Assembly (NCBI GenBank): GCA_016081115.2
Contig: CM071936.1
Span: forward strand, 89,953,943-90,017,942
DNA from: Rehmannia glutinosa
Taxonomy: Eukaryota; Streptophyta; Magnoliopsida; Lamiales; Orobanchaceae
Direction: 5' to 3'
Length of the DNA stretch: 64,000 nt
Part shown: one piece after another, positions 47,911 to 59,114 of the stretch
Position numbering within the stretch: the first letter of the stretch is position 1
Layout: each line of letters begins with the position of its first letter
The notes under the pieces: generated by a model
The model's database searches: none
Told to the model about the DNA's origin: nothing
The model's input: only the letters and a program-made list of their open reading frames with translations
Program-made: the position numbers and the translations under genes

Positions 47911-48324
47911 CTGAAAACTAAAGGAGCGGCAGCTTACCAATGAGGAATTGGCATAGACGGATTGTGTCTTCGAGCGGCAACAAGGTGGAAAACCAGCGGC
48001 GGAGAAGATCGGCAGAGGGAGGGGAAAAAGTTTAGAGATGAAGATTAGGGCACAAGATTGGAAGTGTGGGGAAAAGGGCGCAGGATTGGAAGTGTGGGGA
48101 AAAAAATTAGAGTAAAGCTGAAAACTAAACGAGCAACAACTTACCAATGAGGAATTGGCTCGACGGACTGCATCTCCGGGCAGCAACAAGGTGGAGGACT
48201 AACGGCGGAAAAGATCAGCGGGGAAAAAGTTTAGAGATGAAGATTGGGCGCGGGACTGAAAGTGTGGGGAAAAAATTTAGAGAGGTGAGAGATGAAGATT
48301 AGGGCGCGGGTTGAAAGTCGGGGG
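47911..48324. repeat. Direct tandem duplication, period 207 bp
   Basis: CTGAAAACTAAA at 47911 recurs at 48118. In each copy it is followed by CTTACCAATGAGGAATTGGC, then CGGCAACAAGGTGG or CAGCAACAAGGTGG, and GGGGAAAAAGTTTAGAGATG. A shorter repeat, GGATTGGAAGTGTGGGGAAA, occurs inside the first copy. Confidence 0.85.
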
Positions 48325-48339
48325 AAAAAGTATCCCAGG

Positions 48340-48609
48340 ATTTTTATACAATATTAGCAATGACTATAAGGATCGTCACAATTACGGACACATTTTAGAA
48401 TGATAAAGGCGTTGCAAACAATTGGAAGAATCTTTTACAACAACAGAATAGTCGCTATTAATCAAAAATAATATCAATCAGCGCGCGAGCTTATAAAAAT
48501 TGTGACAGAAGTTTTTAGCAACACAATGTCATTGCTAAATATATCTTATCGGGACGACACCAAGTCGTCCCTAAAATTGCCGACCCAAAAGGCATTTTTT
48601 GTTGTAGTG
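48340..48609 (-). mobile_element. CACTA (En/Spm-type) transposon terminus
   Basis: The minus strand from 48609 begins CACTACAACAAAAAATGCC, the hallmark CACTA end, followed by subterminal GC-containing inverted motifs (GGGACGACTTGGTGTCGTCC). The opposite end was not found between here and 46261, so the element is incomplete or its partner has decayed. The body would extend left, over the duplication and possibly the CK2-alpha exon. Confidence 0.7.
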
Positions 48610-49680
48610 ACGGATAAAGAAAATTCTAGAAAATCAGAATTAATATGCCATGCAAACACTTTTTGTGCGTATTTTATTATTATATCGAGTCTGATGAACT
48701 TAAATTCAATACTTAACCCGTCTAAGTTTTCATGAATTTGAGACGACTGGATGGGAACTCAATCGGGGGGTTGGAATATAATTAAGAACTGTTAAACTTA
48801 CTTTATAATTAATTAAATATTGAGATAATTATATTTTAGAATATTGTTTTTAACTTTCTAAATATGAAAAATTTGAATATAAGAACTATATAATTATGGA
48901 TATGTAAGTTTATGCATGCATGTTCGAATCTTAAAAAACTTCAAATTTCAAACATATCTGAAATTATACAATATTTCTACATTCTTATTTTATAAGAATA
49001 TTATATTTTGACTTATAATTGCTTTAAAAATATATTCACTCCATTTTCAAGTCTAAAGGTTTATGATAAAAGTTTATCTTCTTCTCGATTTTTTTTAAAA
49101 ATGAGTTAAGTAAACTAATGATGTAATGTCTATTTTTTAAAAATTTAGTAAACTAATGATTTATCTTTTGGCTTTTTTTTCCATGTTTGTTCTTATTTTT
49201 CCTCCATTTTGAATTTGTTGGAACTTCCATCTCATCCAATAATTCACCAAATGTTGAAAAAAGATATTGGGATTTTCCAGGAAGACCTCTCCAACGCTCA
49301 AGACAATACCGATAGGAGAATAATTCCAGAGCAAAGAAAATGATGATTGAGTGTAATTAACTTAAAATAATTTTGAATACTTACAAATAATAAGGAGAGA
49401 ATACCTGGGTTGGTGGGTAGCATGATCCTTGAATATAATTAAGAGAAAACTTACTTTATAATTAATTAAATATTGAGATAATTATATATGTGATCCAATA
49501 ATGATTAAATAATATTTGAATAACTAATAATGTAATTTTTGAATTAAATAATGCGTAAAATAACTAAAAATAAGAGAAACTAAGAAAAGTCAATTATGTC
49601 CCCAACATATTTATATTTTATGTATGAGGTATATATATACATATTTGTTTTATATAGCAGACAAGTTTTTAATTAATAAA
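48610..49680. other. AT-rich spacer with a 60-bp direct repeat and an LTR scrap
   Basis: TTACTTTATAATTAATTAAA TATTGAGATAATTATAT occurs at about 48797-48833 and again at about 49451-49487, with similar sequence before it. At 49265-49345 the minus strand reads TTGAGCGTTGGAGAGGTCTT, close to CTTGAGCGTCGGAGGGGCTT in the Tat-like LTR at 14729, so a small LTR fragment is likely there. No gene. Confidence 0.5.
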
Positions 49681-50080
49681 TTAACCCTTTATACTAAAAG
49701 AAAAAACAATGTCATCACCTCATTAATCTTGGATATTTATCAACTTCTCATTCTCTTAAATCTACATGGCAGCTTCACATTTATCAATGTGCAATCTTAT
49801 GTACAAAATTAAAAGAATAACAAATTTGAAAGATAATAAATTTATCAACAATCAAAAATATAAAATGCTCACAATTATTTTGGAAAAGTCGATGTTGATC
49901 AGATCTATCTGAATATATTTTTATTGAAAAATACTATGTTAGTTTAGAATATATATTTTGAATTTAAAAGATAACAAATAATTCAAAAATCAAGGATTCT
50001 ATCTACACTATCTTTTAAATTTGTGGCACTAAAATTTTATATTTGGACAAATCTCGTGTAATATACGGGTGTTATTCTAG
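49681..50080 (+). mobile_element. Non-autonomous Helitron A, 400 bp
   Basis: The 5' end TTAACCCTTTATACTAAAAG corresponds to TCAACCCTATATACTAAAAG of the Helitron at 43052-44618, with the initial TC mutated to TT. The 3' end has a partly decayed hairpin, CTCGTGTAATATACGGG, then TGTTATTCTAG at 50080. The flanking bases are A and T. Confidence 0.75.
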
Positions 50081-50907
50081 TATATACTAAAAGAAAAAAT
50101 AACAATGACACATGTCAGCACTCACTATTCTGAGACATATTGCAACTCTTCATTATCTCAATTACACGTGGCGACTTCATATTTATCCATGATTAACAAT
50201 TTTTTCCATATTTTTTCATATATAATCTAAAAGGTAAAAAATAAACTAAACAACCTATCTATATAATCTAAATTAGTAAGCTACTCTAAAAAATGAAAGA
50301 TAAATTTATTGAATTTTTTTTATTAATAAAATTAGCACAGTTAACAAAGTAAGCTTTTAATAGCCAAAAGTTTAAATATTGGACATTGCAATATAAAATT
50401 AATTTGTACAAGCTTAATGTGAAAATATTTGTAACAATGTAATTAAGAATTAAATTTAAAAGTCGCATCATTTTTCCAAGCCAAGACACACAAAAAAATT
50501 AATAATAATTTATTTGTTGCATACTAATATCATGCAAATTTAATTGAAGTGGTTTTACCCAGCTACACTGTGTGCAAGACTAAATAAAAAGTATTTATCC
50601 ACCAATTTAAATCTTATGGGCATTAAGATACTTTTATTGGATACTTTTGATGAATAAAATTAGCACAAATTATTATTTAAATGTCAAAAATAAAATGACG
50701 ATTCACATGAAAATAAAACAAAAATGTAGTTACAAAGAAGTTTTTCGTATTTGAATGAACGATTTGTATCCTTCTAAATTTTGAATTTCTTTTTTAATAT
50801 TTCTAATTAGTATTTTGAATCTCTTATAATTGTCACAAATAAATTTGTGATGTCAAAATTTTATCTTTTGATAAATCTCGTGTAACACATAACTAGTGTT
50901 GTTCTAT
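50081..50907 (+). mobile_element. Non-autonomous Helitron B, 827 bp, directly after Helitron A
   Basis: It starts TATATACTAAAAGAAAAAAT right after the CTAG of Helitron A, then ACACATGTCAGCACTC. The 3' end CTCGTGTAACACATAACTAG then TGTTGTTCTAT aligns with the Helitron 3' consensus, but the hairpin is eroded and CTAG has become CTAT. No coding capacity. Confidence 0.65.
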
Positions 50908-50929
50908 TTCATTTCTATAACAATAGATG

Positions 50930-52466
50930 TAATGTATGTAAAATATACATGCATTTTGGGGCTTAAAATGATATATATTTGATGCATTTACACACATATT
51001 TAGTATGTTTTACTTGGTTTCCTTAAAAGGGCATGATAATGTGTATTCTTGTAATTTTTAAAGGAAACGAAGCTTAAACCGAAGAAATATCAGTTGGAAT
51101 GTCCGATTAAGATTGACAAATGCGAAGAGAAGATCAACACGACGAAGAAAATGGACAAAAACACTTCACACGGTCGGACCATGTAGTGTCACACGGCCGT
51201 GTGGAAATACCGGTGTGAAACCTCACAACCGTGTGAAGTGGGGAAAATAGGGGATGGAACCAGGGTCACACGGTCGGACCGTGTGAACCCACACGGGCGT
51301 GTGGGAAAGGGTATCGCATCGCACCGCATCACCAGCCCGTGCGAGATCACACAACCGTGTGGGGAAGGCTATACAACTGACCACACGGCCAGGCCGTGTG
51401 AGACTCTGTCACGACGCATTTTTCGGAGTTCTATTTCCATTCCAACTCTAAAAGTGATGTCTCCAAGCATCTATAAAAGGGACTCAAGGCTTGCACGAAA
51501 ATATATCACTTCATACAGAGAAAATACATCAAATTACACAGGAACACAAGAATCGAAGATATTCTTAGAGAGGAAGGCTAGATCGCGAAAAACACCACAA
51601 GTCTTTCGCATCTGCGGGAGCACAAGAGCTTCGAAGTCTTGGAAGGAGAACCATCCTGACAAAAAGGGGCTTTCTTTCTATGTCAAAGATCTCATATCTA
51701 TGCTTAAACGATGTCATAATGTTGATTTGAATTTTCTATAAGTTTCTAATCAATGTTTGGCATATCTTTCGGATCTTAGTGGTATAATAGAAATTGTGGA
51801 TTCATGTTAAATATGATTATTTATTTTCTTAATTAATTCATGCTTTCTATTTTATGAATTCGAGTGTTTATTTTTAATTGCTTTTTATCTGATCAATAAT
51901 TAGCATCTCATATTCGTTAGTGTGAAATTCGGAAGAGGAGTTCTAACAAAGACGAAAATCGAATTCAGACATAAACGGGTGTATCGAGTCGAGAGACCTA
52001 CAACTGTTTGTGGGGAGTCATTCAATTCATAGATCTTTTGGGAGTTAATAATGGTTGTATTAAGTCGGGAGACCTATAATTATTATTAATCTATTGTTTA
52101 TGCGCTGTCCGGGAGGGGGAATAGACTAACTTAGGAATTGAACCATAGAATTGCAATGAATTGGTTTCTAAAACTTTAATTGCATTTAATATGGAAGAAA
52201 CATATTGAGATTATGTGCCTAAGGTTGCTCCTGTAGTTATTGAAAATACTTGTGGGGTTCGCAAATTTATTTAGTTTATTACTTTAATTTTTGATTTTTA
52301 TTATTAAACTTGATTCTCGGTCGCTTCAATAAAATTGGAATATGATGTTATTATAGCCTAAGTATTTTGAATATCAATCCTTGAGGAATACGACATTGCT
52401 TGCCATTATTCTATAAACTACATTGTACACTTGCAGTTGTATGATCTAAAATATTTTTGGCGAACA
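50930..52466 (+). repeat. Solo LTR, Tat/Athila-like gypsy
   Basis: It starts TAATGTATGTAAAATATACA (TG changed to TA) and ends TTTTTGGCGAACA. A perfect 5-bp duplication, AGATG, lies at 50925-50929 and 52467-52471. Length is 1537 bp. A TATA box, CTATAAAAGGG, lies at 51471-51481. The part from 51160 to 51410 is packed with CACACGG/CCGTGTG motifs. The 180-codon open frame at 51199-51741 lies wholly in the LTR and is not a gene. Confidence 0.8.
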
Positions 52467-52471
52467 AGATG

Positions 52472-52674
52472 ATTGGTCGGTAACAAGCTCTAAAGTTTAG
52501 ATGTGAACACGGACCCTCTAGTGCATTCGATTTATATTGATAACAAAGTTAGTTCATAATACTACATATTATTTAGAATCGCTCAAGATATTATTTTAGT
52601 ATAAATATTGTTGACTTTCATCTCATCGTTCTTTCACAATATCCGCTTATTCTTGAATCTCATTCGCAATCATG
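52472..52674 (-). other. Former 3' UTR and flank of the X8-domain gene
   Basis: Removing the Ale-like copia element and one copy of its GATAC target site joins this stretch to exon 3 of the X8 gene at 59115. Its first bases on the minus strand would supply the end of the original last codon and a TGA stop. The rest would be 3' UTR. The solo LTR at 50930-52466 lies just beyond. Confidence 0.65.
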
Positions 52675-52679
52675 GATAC

Positions 52680-52991
52680 TGATAACACACCAAGCACCAC
52701 ACCAAAGGGATGTATTCCAGCTGTGAAGATTCCTCGTACCGTACCAGGAGTAGTGGCCACATGAATTAGCCTATATGCCCTTGTACTGTTCATTTTAAAC
52801 CGTTGGATTATCTTAGATATTTAGTGATTAGATTACAGTTGTATTGTATCTAGAATGATCCTTAGGAACTATTTAAGGATATATCCATCATTGTGAAATA
52901 ATCAAGAAAGTTGCAATACAAAAAGTTCTGTTCCATTGATAATGTTTTCCTGCTCAATGCTTTTTATATTGTTTCATTCGAAATCCTTTCA
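52680..52991 (+). repeat. 5' LTR of the Ale-like element
   Basis: 312 bp, from TGATAACACACC to CCTTTCA, directly followed by the tRNA-Met primer-binding site at 52992-53003. Confidence 0.92.
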
Positions 52992-53068
52992 TGGTATCAG
53001 AGCTTCAGGTTGAATAAACCTGGACTCTGGGCCATCCTTTTTTATTTTACTCTCTCTAAGGATCAACC

Positions 53069-53769
53069 ATGACCACAAATCCATTTACAGATTATCTTCA
53101 TCCTATCTGTCTTCAAGGTCAGCTAGTTACAGTTAAACTCAATGAAGGGAACCATCTAATATGGAGGAAACAAGTGTTGACAGCCATCAAAGGTTATGGG
53201 TTGGAATCTTTTATTAATGGCACAACAGTATTCCCCCTCAGTTCTCATCAGATGATTCAGGGACTGGAAAAAATTTTGAATCCTGAATATGTAGTTTGGA
53301 GTAGGCAAGACCAACTCCTTGCATCATGGTTACTCTCATCTCTCTCAGAATCTATACTTGTCAGTACTGTTGGATTAGGCAGCTCTAAGGAAATCTGGGA
53401 TTCCATTGAAACTTGCTTTGCCAGCCACTCACAAGCAAAGATTATGCAACACAAAATGCAACTGTCAACCATGAAGAAAGGAAGCATGTCTATGAGAGAC
53501 CATTTAAACAAGGTAAAGGCATATTGTGATGCCATTGTTGTTGCTGGACAAAAGATGACTAACACTGAGCAAGTCATGCACATATTAACAGTCCTAGGGA
53601 ATGAATATGATGCTATTGTTGTCTCCATCACTTCAAGAGTCGAACCTTGTACCTTAAGAGAAGCTCATACATTACTTCTGAGTTATGAAAACAGACAAGA
53701 AAGCCATGGAGGTGTCAATCATAATTAGTTTGGCACAGAGGGATCTAACCCCATAGTCAATGATGCTAC
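53069..53769 (+). pseudogene. Ale-like gag, N-terminal part
   Basis: MTTNPFTDYLHPICLQGQLV, LNEGNHLIWRKQVLTAIKGY and WDSIETCFASHSQAKIMQHK, then TMKKGSMSMRDHLNKVKAYC and LTVLGNEYDAIVVSITSRVE are the Ale/Retrofit-type Gag (UBN2) core. A stop occurs at 53726-53728. The frame is then cut by the solo LTR. Confidence 0.85.
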
Positions 53770-55225
53770 TGTTCGCCTTATTTATTAGCTTCACCGCAAG
53801 TGTACGGTGCAGTTTATAGAATAGGGTTAGCAAGGTTGAATCCACAGGGACTAATAAATTAATGTACTAATTACTGGATTATAATAGCCTTATTTTTATT
53901 TAGACTATCGAATTTGAGATGGATTGGTTTTATTAACACTAAAGCAGAAATTTATCCTAAAAGAAATAAAGCAAAGAGTTGATTGAAAGATCAAGTATGA
54001 ATGGATGGATTCTTGGGTTATGGTTTCAGTTAATATCCCCTTGTATTATCATATTAGTCAAACCAAAGTTAAATGTATTCTTCTCTATACACCAATCACA
54101 AAATTAATTTACCCTCTCTCTCGAGATGCATGTAAAAACGTTGATTGGAATATCTATGCTAGCATCTCTACTCAACATGAGATATCCAACTCCCAAAAGA
54201 TCAAAGGATTAAAAGGCCTCACGAATATTCACAGACTTCTCAATCATGCAAGCTATTCATGTCAAGTACTCATAGATCTAATATTGAAACTCATCTATTT
54301 GAATTATGAATCAATATATCAAACAAGTTAAACCAAACGCGTTTTGATAAAACAAGAATTAAAGCAAAGTACATGAATAGAGTTGGAAAATATTAACTTT
54401 GAATTCAATGAATCATCAAATAAAAGTATCCATTAACCTACTCCCAAACCCGGGAATCACAAAGTGTTTAGCCAGACATAGAAAAGAAATAACTCATAGA
54501 CAAATTATTAATGTTCATGTCTAAACTAATTGAAAAACAATGATACTATGGAATGAGTGACTCAGGGATGATGACGATCTCTCGATCTATCTCCAATCCT
54601 CGAAGGTGTCGTTGCGGTCTTGATCGATCTCTCCGAATCTCCAGTGGGGAATTGCTCTTTTCTCTGCTTTTTAGGGTAAAATTCAGCATGTCTTTGTTTG
54701 TGGCCGCCCCGTGTCTATTTATACTTTGTTTGGGTCGAAAACCTAGTTGAAAACGAATCAAACTCTATTTTTCCCACAGAGGAGCACGGGTTGGGTGCCG
54801 CATGAATTGCCTAACTTGCAGAATGGAGCACGGGACGCGCTGTATGGCACGGGCTGCCCATGCTATATGTCGAACCTTCAGGCCTGATGTTTGGGTTGAG
54901 CACGGGCTATGCTAGGGAGCACGCCCTGCCCGTGCTCACTTGTAGCAACTCGTACTCGGTTATTTTCTTCCGTTTTTCGCCCAGTTCGTCCGATTTCTTC
55001 TCGACTCGACTCCAAACTTCGTGCTTTACATCAAATATTGGCGATTGCAATGCTCCGAATTGTTGCAAAAATGCTACAATTATAGATAAATTCCTACAAA
55101 ACGAGCAAAGCGTAATCTTTTTCCACAAAACATGAATATAACCCTATTAACTCATATAATGCATGCATACCAACACATTCTAGCCAATATTAAGCCCAAA
55201 ATACATGCAAAATACATGTCAATCA
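53770..55225 (-). repeat. Solo LTR nested in the Ale-like gag
   Basis: On the minus strand it starts TGATTGACATGTATTTTGCA and ends ...AATAAATAAGGCGAACA. A perfect 5-bp duplication, GCTAC, lies at 53765-53769 and 55226-55230. The end resembles that of the solo LTR at 50930 (TTCTATAAACTGCACCGTAC against TTCTATAAACTACATTGTAC, both finishing GGCGAACA), so the two belong to related Tat/Athila-like families. GCACGGG/CCCGTGC motifs cluster at 54780-54940. Confidence 0.88.
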
Positions 55226-55600
55226 GCTACTCAATGCCAGACTGCAAGAAGATGAGGAGGTTTCTACAACAACAACAACAGAGGAAGGGGAAATAGCTAT
55301 CCTTTTAACAACAGGGGAGGAATATCCAACTATAGAGGAAATGTGAACAGGGGCAGAGGAAGAAACTCCTTTCCAGGAGAAGTTGCCAGATTTGTCATAG
55401 AAACAATCACACGGCAGACAAGTGTTTTTACAGAGCTGACCTTAACTATACACCTGGTGGACAAAATGCTGGAAACAACTCTCAATACCAAAGCAATGGA
55501 CCTTCTGCAAATTTGTTGGCAGCAACAGTACAACTGATTCTCTCCAAGAAACTTATTGGTTCCCAGATTTTGGAGCCACCAATCATGTTACTTCTGACCT
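55226..55600 (+). pseudogene. Ale-like gag C-terminus and protease start
   Basis: After the solo LTR the gag frame resumes with a Gly/Arg/Asn-rich tail (GGFYNNNNRGRGN, SNYRGNVNRGRGRNSFPGE). The protease then reads WFPDFGATNHVTSDLSNLS, in which the active-site Asp-Ser/Thr-Gly has become DFG. Confidence 0.75.
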
Positions 55601-55607
55601 GAGCAAT

Positions 55608-57110
55608 TTGAGCATAGACTCTGATTATCAAGGAGAAGACATAGTTCAAATGGGCAATGGAACAAATTTGAGTATATTTCATATTGGTTCTTCTATAGTT
55701 AAGCCACCACATAATGATTCTAACCATTGTTTTATTCTCAAAAACTTGTTACACGTTCCCAAAATCACCAAGAATCTTCTTAGTGTTTCATAATTTGCTA
55801 GAGACAATAATGTTTATTTTGAATTTCACTCTAGTTTTTGCATTGTGAAAGACAAACTCACAGGGGAGACTTTGCTCAAAGGGACTGTTAGAAATGGTCT
55901 ATATGTTCACCCCCAACCTGTCACCAACCCTAGTATCAGTCCTCTAGAACTTCAGAATAAAGATAGTCTATATTTGTGGTATTCTAGACTTGGTCATGCC
56001 AATATTGATGTTGTTAAGAAAGCTCTTCAAAGCTATAACATTTCTTATGATGACAATACAAGAAATTATGTTTGTTCCTTTTGTTTACAAGGCAAAAGTC
56101 ATAAACTTCCTTTCCATTCTTCTGAATCAATGTGTCATGGATTATTGGACATCATACATACTGATCTATGGGGGCCTTCTCCTGTTAAATCTATCAATGG
56201 CTATTCCTACTATGTGTCATTTATTGATCAACATTCAAGGTGTACTTGGCTATATTTCTTAAAGCTAAAATCTGATACTGTTCAAGCCTTTCTCCACTTC
56301 AAATCTCTTGTTGAGAATCAATTTAACAGAAAAATAAAAATTGTACAAAGTGATGGTGGAACTGAATATAAGCCCCTAATTACTTGTTTTCTTGAGAATG
56401 GTATATCACACAGAATATCGTGTCCTTATACACTGAGCAAAATGGCCTTGCAGAAAGAAAAAACAGACACATTGTTGAAACACCCCTTTGCCTTCATGCT
56501 AAATCTCATTTACCTTCAAAGTATTAGGATGATGCATTTTCTATTGCTGTCTTTCTCATTAACAGAACCCCAACCAAAGTTCTTGATTTCAAAACACATC
56601 TGGAAGTGGCAACAGGTCAAAGACCAAACTATAAGTTTCTAAAAACCTTTGGATGCTTATGCTTTCCCCATATGAGGCCCTATAACAATCATAAATTAGA
56701 GTTTAGAAGCACACCTAGTACCTTCCTTGGATACAGCCTATAGTACAAAGGATATAAATTCATTCTTCCCAGTAAGAGGATCATTATTTCCAGACATGTT
56801 GTATTTGATGAAAATACTTTCCCATTTCAAAGCGGTCATGACAAGCTAGATCTCAGTCCTAATGAATGGACTACTCACTCTGCACCTCTCATTACTGTAC
56901 CTACACACAATATCGATGATAAATATACCACCCCCATTGATTTACAATCCACCTCCAACTCCAGCCCATCCAATTTGTCCATTTGATTCTCCCCATTCCA
57001 GCTCCCCTGACTTTTCTCATGACCAATCTTCTCCTATACCCCCCCCCCAGCCCACACCATTCCCTTGTTCCCATTCCACCCCACACACAAATTCCTGGTG
57101 GAAGAATAAC
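55608..57110 (+). pseudogene. Ale-like protease end and integrase, decayed
   Basis: ILKNLLHVPKITKNLLSVS ends the protease region. The integrase HHCC lies in LYLWYSRLGHANIDVVKKAL and CSFCLQGKSHKLPF. The catalytic Asp regions are LDIIHTDLWGPSPVKS and KIVQSDGGTEYKPL, and the Glu region follows a frameshift as EQNGLAERKNRHIVE near 56433. KFLKTFGCLCFPHMRPYNNH and STFLGYSL follow, and a Pro/Ser-rich linker closes the domain. Confidence 0.85.
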
Positions 57111-57193
57111 CTATAGACTTACAAATTGAAAATAACTCATTACCTACTTCCAATACTAATTCAAACTCTGAGAATGTTGCAGGTGGACATCAT

Positions 57194-58775
57194 ATGCTCA
57201 CAAGATCCAAATCTGGCATCAGCAAGGCGAAGACTTATGATGTTGCTCTAAAAACTGTTACAAAGCCTAAATATATCTCTGAGGCTCTTGAATTTCCTGA
57301 ATGGAGGGCATCCATGAAGAGAGAATATGATACCTTGATAAATAACAACACATGGACTCTTGTTGAAACACCACCAGAAAAAAAAATATTATCAGTTGCA
57401 AGTGGATTTTCAAATTGAAAAAGCATTCAGATAGCTCCATTACAAGGCATAAGGCTCGATTGGTTGCCTGGGGATTTACTCAATAGGCGGGAATTGATTA
57501 CACTAATACATATAGCCCTGTAGTCAAACCTGCTACAATAAGGATGGTTTAATCTTTAGCTCTTGCTAATTCTTGGGCTATTCGACAACTCAATATTGAC
57601 AATGCATTCTTAAATGGAGAATTAGAAACAAGTTTATACATGCAACAGGTTTCGGGGTTTGAACAAAAGGGTACATATGGTCAGTATTTGGTCTGCAAAC
57701 TCCACAAGTCCTTATATGGCCTAAAGTAGGCATCCAAGGCCTGGTCCTCCAAATTAACTCAAGTTTTACATTCTTTTGGATTTAACACATCCAAGACTGA
57801 TAATTCTCTTTACTACAGAAGTCAAAATGGAGGTTATATTCTTGTCCTTGCATATGTGGATGATATTATCATCACAGAAAGTTCCAATTTAGAGATTCAA
57901 CAATTGGTCGATGGTTTTCATAGAGTGTTCTCTCTCAAGGATATTGGCCAGTTAAATTATTTTATGGGCATAAAAATACACTACAATAAGGATGGCCTAT
58001 TACTCACTCAAGAAACATACATCAGGGAATTACTCAAGAGAGTTGGAATGGAGGGGGCAAAAGGACTTAGTTCACCTATGGTTTCTAGTCCCAGTTTGTC
58101 CAAGTATGATGGTCAAGCTATAGCTGAAGCCTCCCTTTATAGAAGCTTGGCAGGAGCATTGCAATATGCCACAATATCTTGACATGACATTTGTTATAGT
58201 GTCAACAAGATAAGCCAATATATGCAAAATCCTCTAAGCACACATTGGAAAGCCATGAAGAGAATTCTAAGATATCTTGTTGGAACCATTGTTTTTGGAC
58301 TGCACTTCACATCTCGGTCACCTATGATCCTCAATGGGTTCTCTGATGCTGATTGGGGTTCTGATGATGATAGAAAATCCACTTCAGGAACTTGGGTATA
58401 TTTTTGACAAAATTTAGTTGCATGGAGCTCAAAAAAACAACCAACTGTGTCAAGATCGTCTACGGAAGCAGAGTACAGGAGCTTGGCTACAGTCACTCCT
58501 AAATGAAATTGGGATGAAAATTGTAAAGCTAAGTATAATATGGACAGACAATATTTGAGCCAAGTCCTTATCTTCAAATCTTGTGTATCACTCACGGACC
58601 AAGCACATTGAATTGGACCTTCATTTATCAGAGCAAAGGTCCTTAATAAGGTTATATCAGTTCAACATGTTCCTGCCATTGATCAGGTAGCCGACATCCT
58701 AACCAAACCATTAAGTGGACAACTCTTTGCTCGACTCCGTAACAAGATGAACATTTGCTCTAGGAGCTCGCTCGA
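57194..58775 (+). pseudogene. Ale-like reverse transcriptase and RNase H, decayed
   Basis: MLTRSKSGISKAKTYDVALK, ALEFPEWRASMKREYDTLIN and NTWTLVETPP open the RT. Then, past a frameshift, ITRHKARLVAWGFTQ, stop, AGIDYTNTYSPVVKPATIRM, LNIDNAFLNGELETSLYMQQ, CKLHKSLYGLK and the catalytic YVDD in LVLAYVDDIIITESS. RNase H reads GFSDADWGSDDDRKSTSGTW, and ADILTKPLSGQLFARLRNKM ends it. At least six stops and a deletion near 58500 are present. Confidence 0.88.
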
Positions 58776-58787
58776 GTTGAGGGGGCA

Positions 58788-59114
58788 TGATAACACACCA
58801 AGCAACACACCAAGCAACACACCAAAGGGATGTATTCCAGCTGTGAAGATCCTCGTACCGTGCCAAGAGTAGTGGCCACATGAATCAGCCTATATGCCCT
58901 TGTACTGTTCATTATACACCGTTGGATCATCTTAGATATAAAGTCATTAGATTACAGTTGTATTGTATCTAGAATGATCCTTAGGATCTATATAAGATAT
59001 ATCCATCATTGTGAAATCATCAAAAAAGCTGCAACACAAAAAGTTCAGTTATTGTTCCATTGATAATGTTTTCCTGCTCAATGCTTTTTATACTGTTTCT
59101 TTCGAATCCTTTCA
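58788..59114 (+). repeat. 3' LTR of the Ale-like element
   Basis: 327 bp. Compared with the 5' LTR it has an extra copy of ACACACCAAGCA at its start. Its minus strand now supplies the last 31 codons, a stop and presumably the 3' UTR of the X8 gene. Confidence 0.92.

Larger units (their letters stand above)
52680..59114 (+). mobile_element. Ale-like Ty1/copia retrotransposon, complete but broken
   Basis: Short LTRs at 52680-52991 and 58788-59114 begin TGATAACACACCAAGC and end CCTTTCA. The primer-binding site TGGTATCAGAGC is at 52992-53003 and the polypurine tract GAGTTGAGGGGGC ends at 58786. A perfect 5-bp duplication, GATAC, lies at 52675-52679 and 59115-59119. The domain order is gag, protease, integrase, RT, RNase H. 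A solo LTR (53770-55225) is nested in gag. The element inserted in the last coding exon of the X8 gene, in the opposite orientation. Confidence 0.92.

Noticed and set aside
51199..51741. 180-codon open frame
   Set aside because: Lies inside a solo LTR with defined ends and TSD, in the region of CACACGG motifs. Basic, repetitive composition and no domain.
57042..57110. Run of C as a possible regulatory tract
   Set aside because: It encodes the Pro-rich integrase linker of the Ale-like element.
56862..57116. Separate proline/serine-rich protein
   Set aside because: In-order continuation of the Ale-like polyprotein between integrase and RT, not an independent gene.
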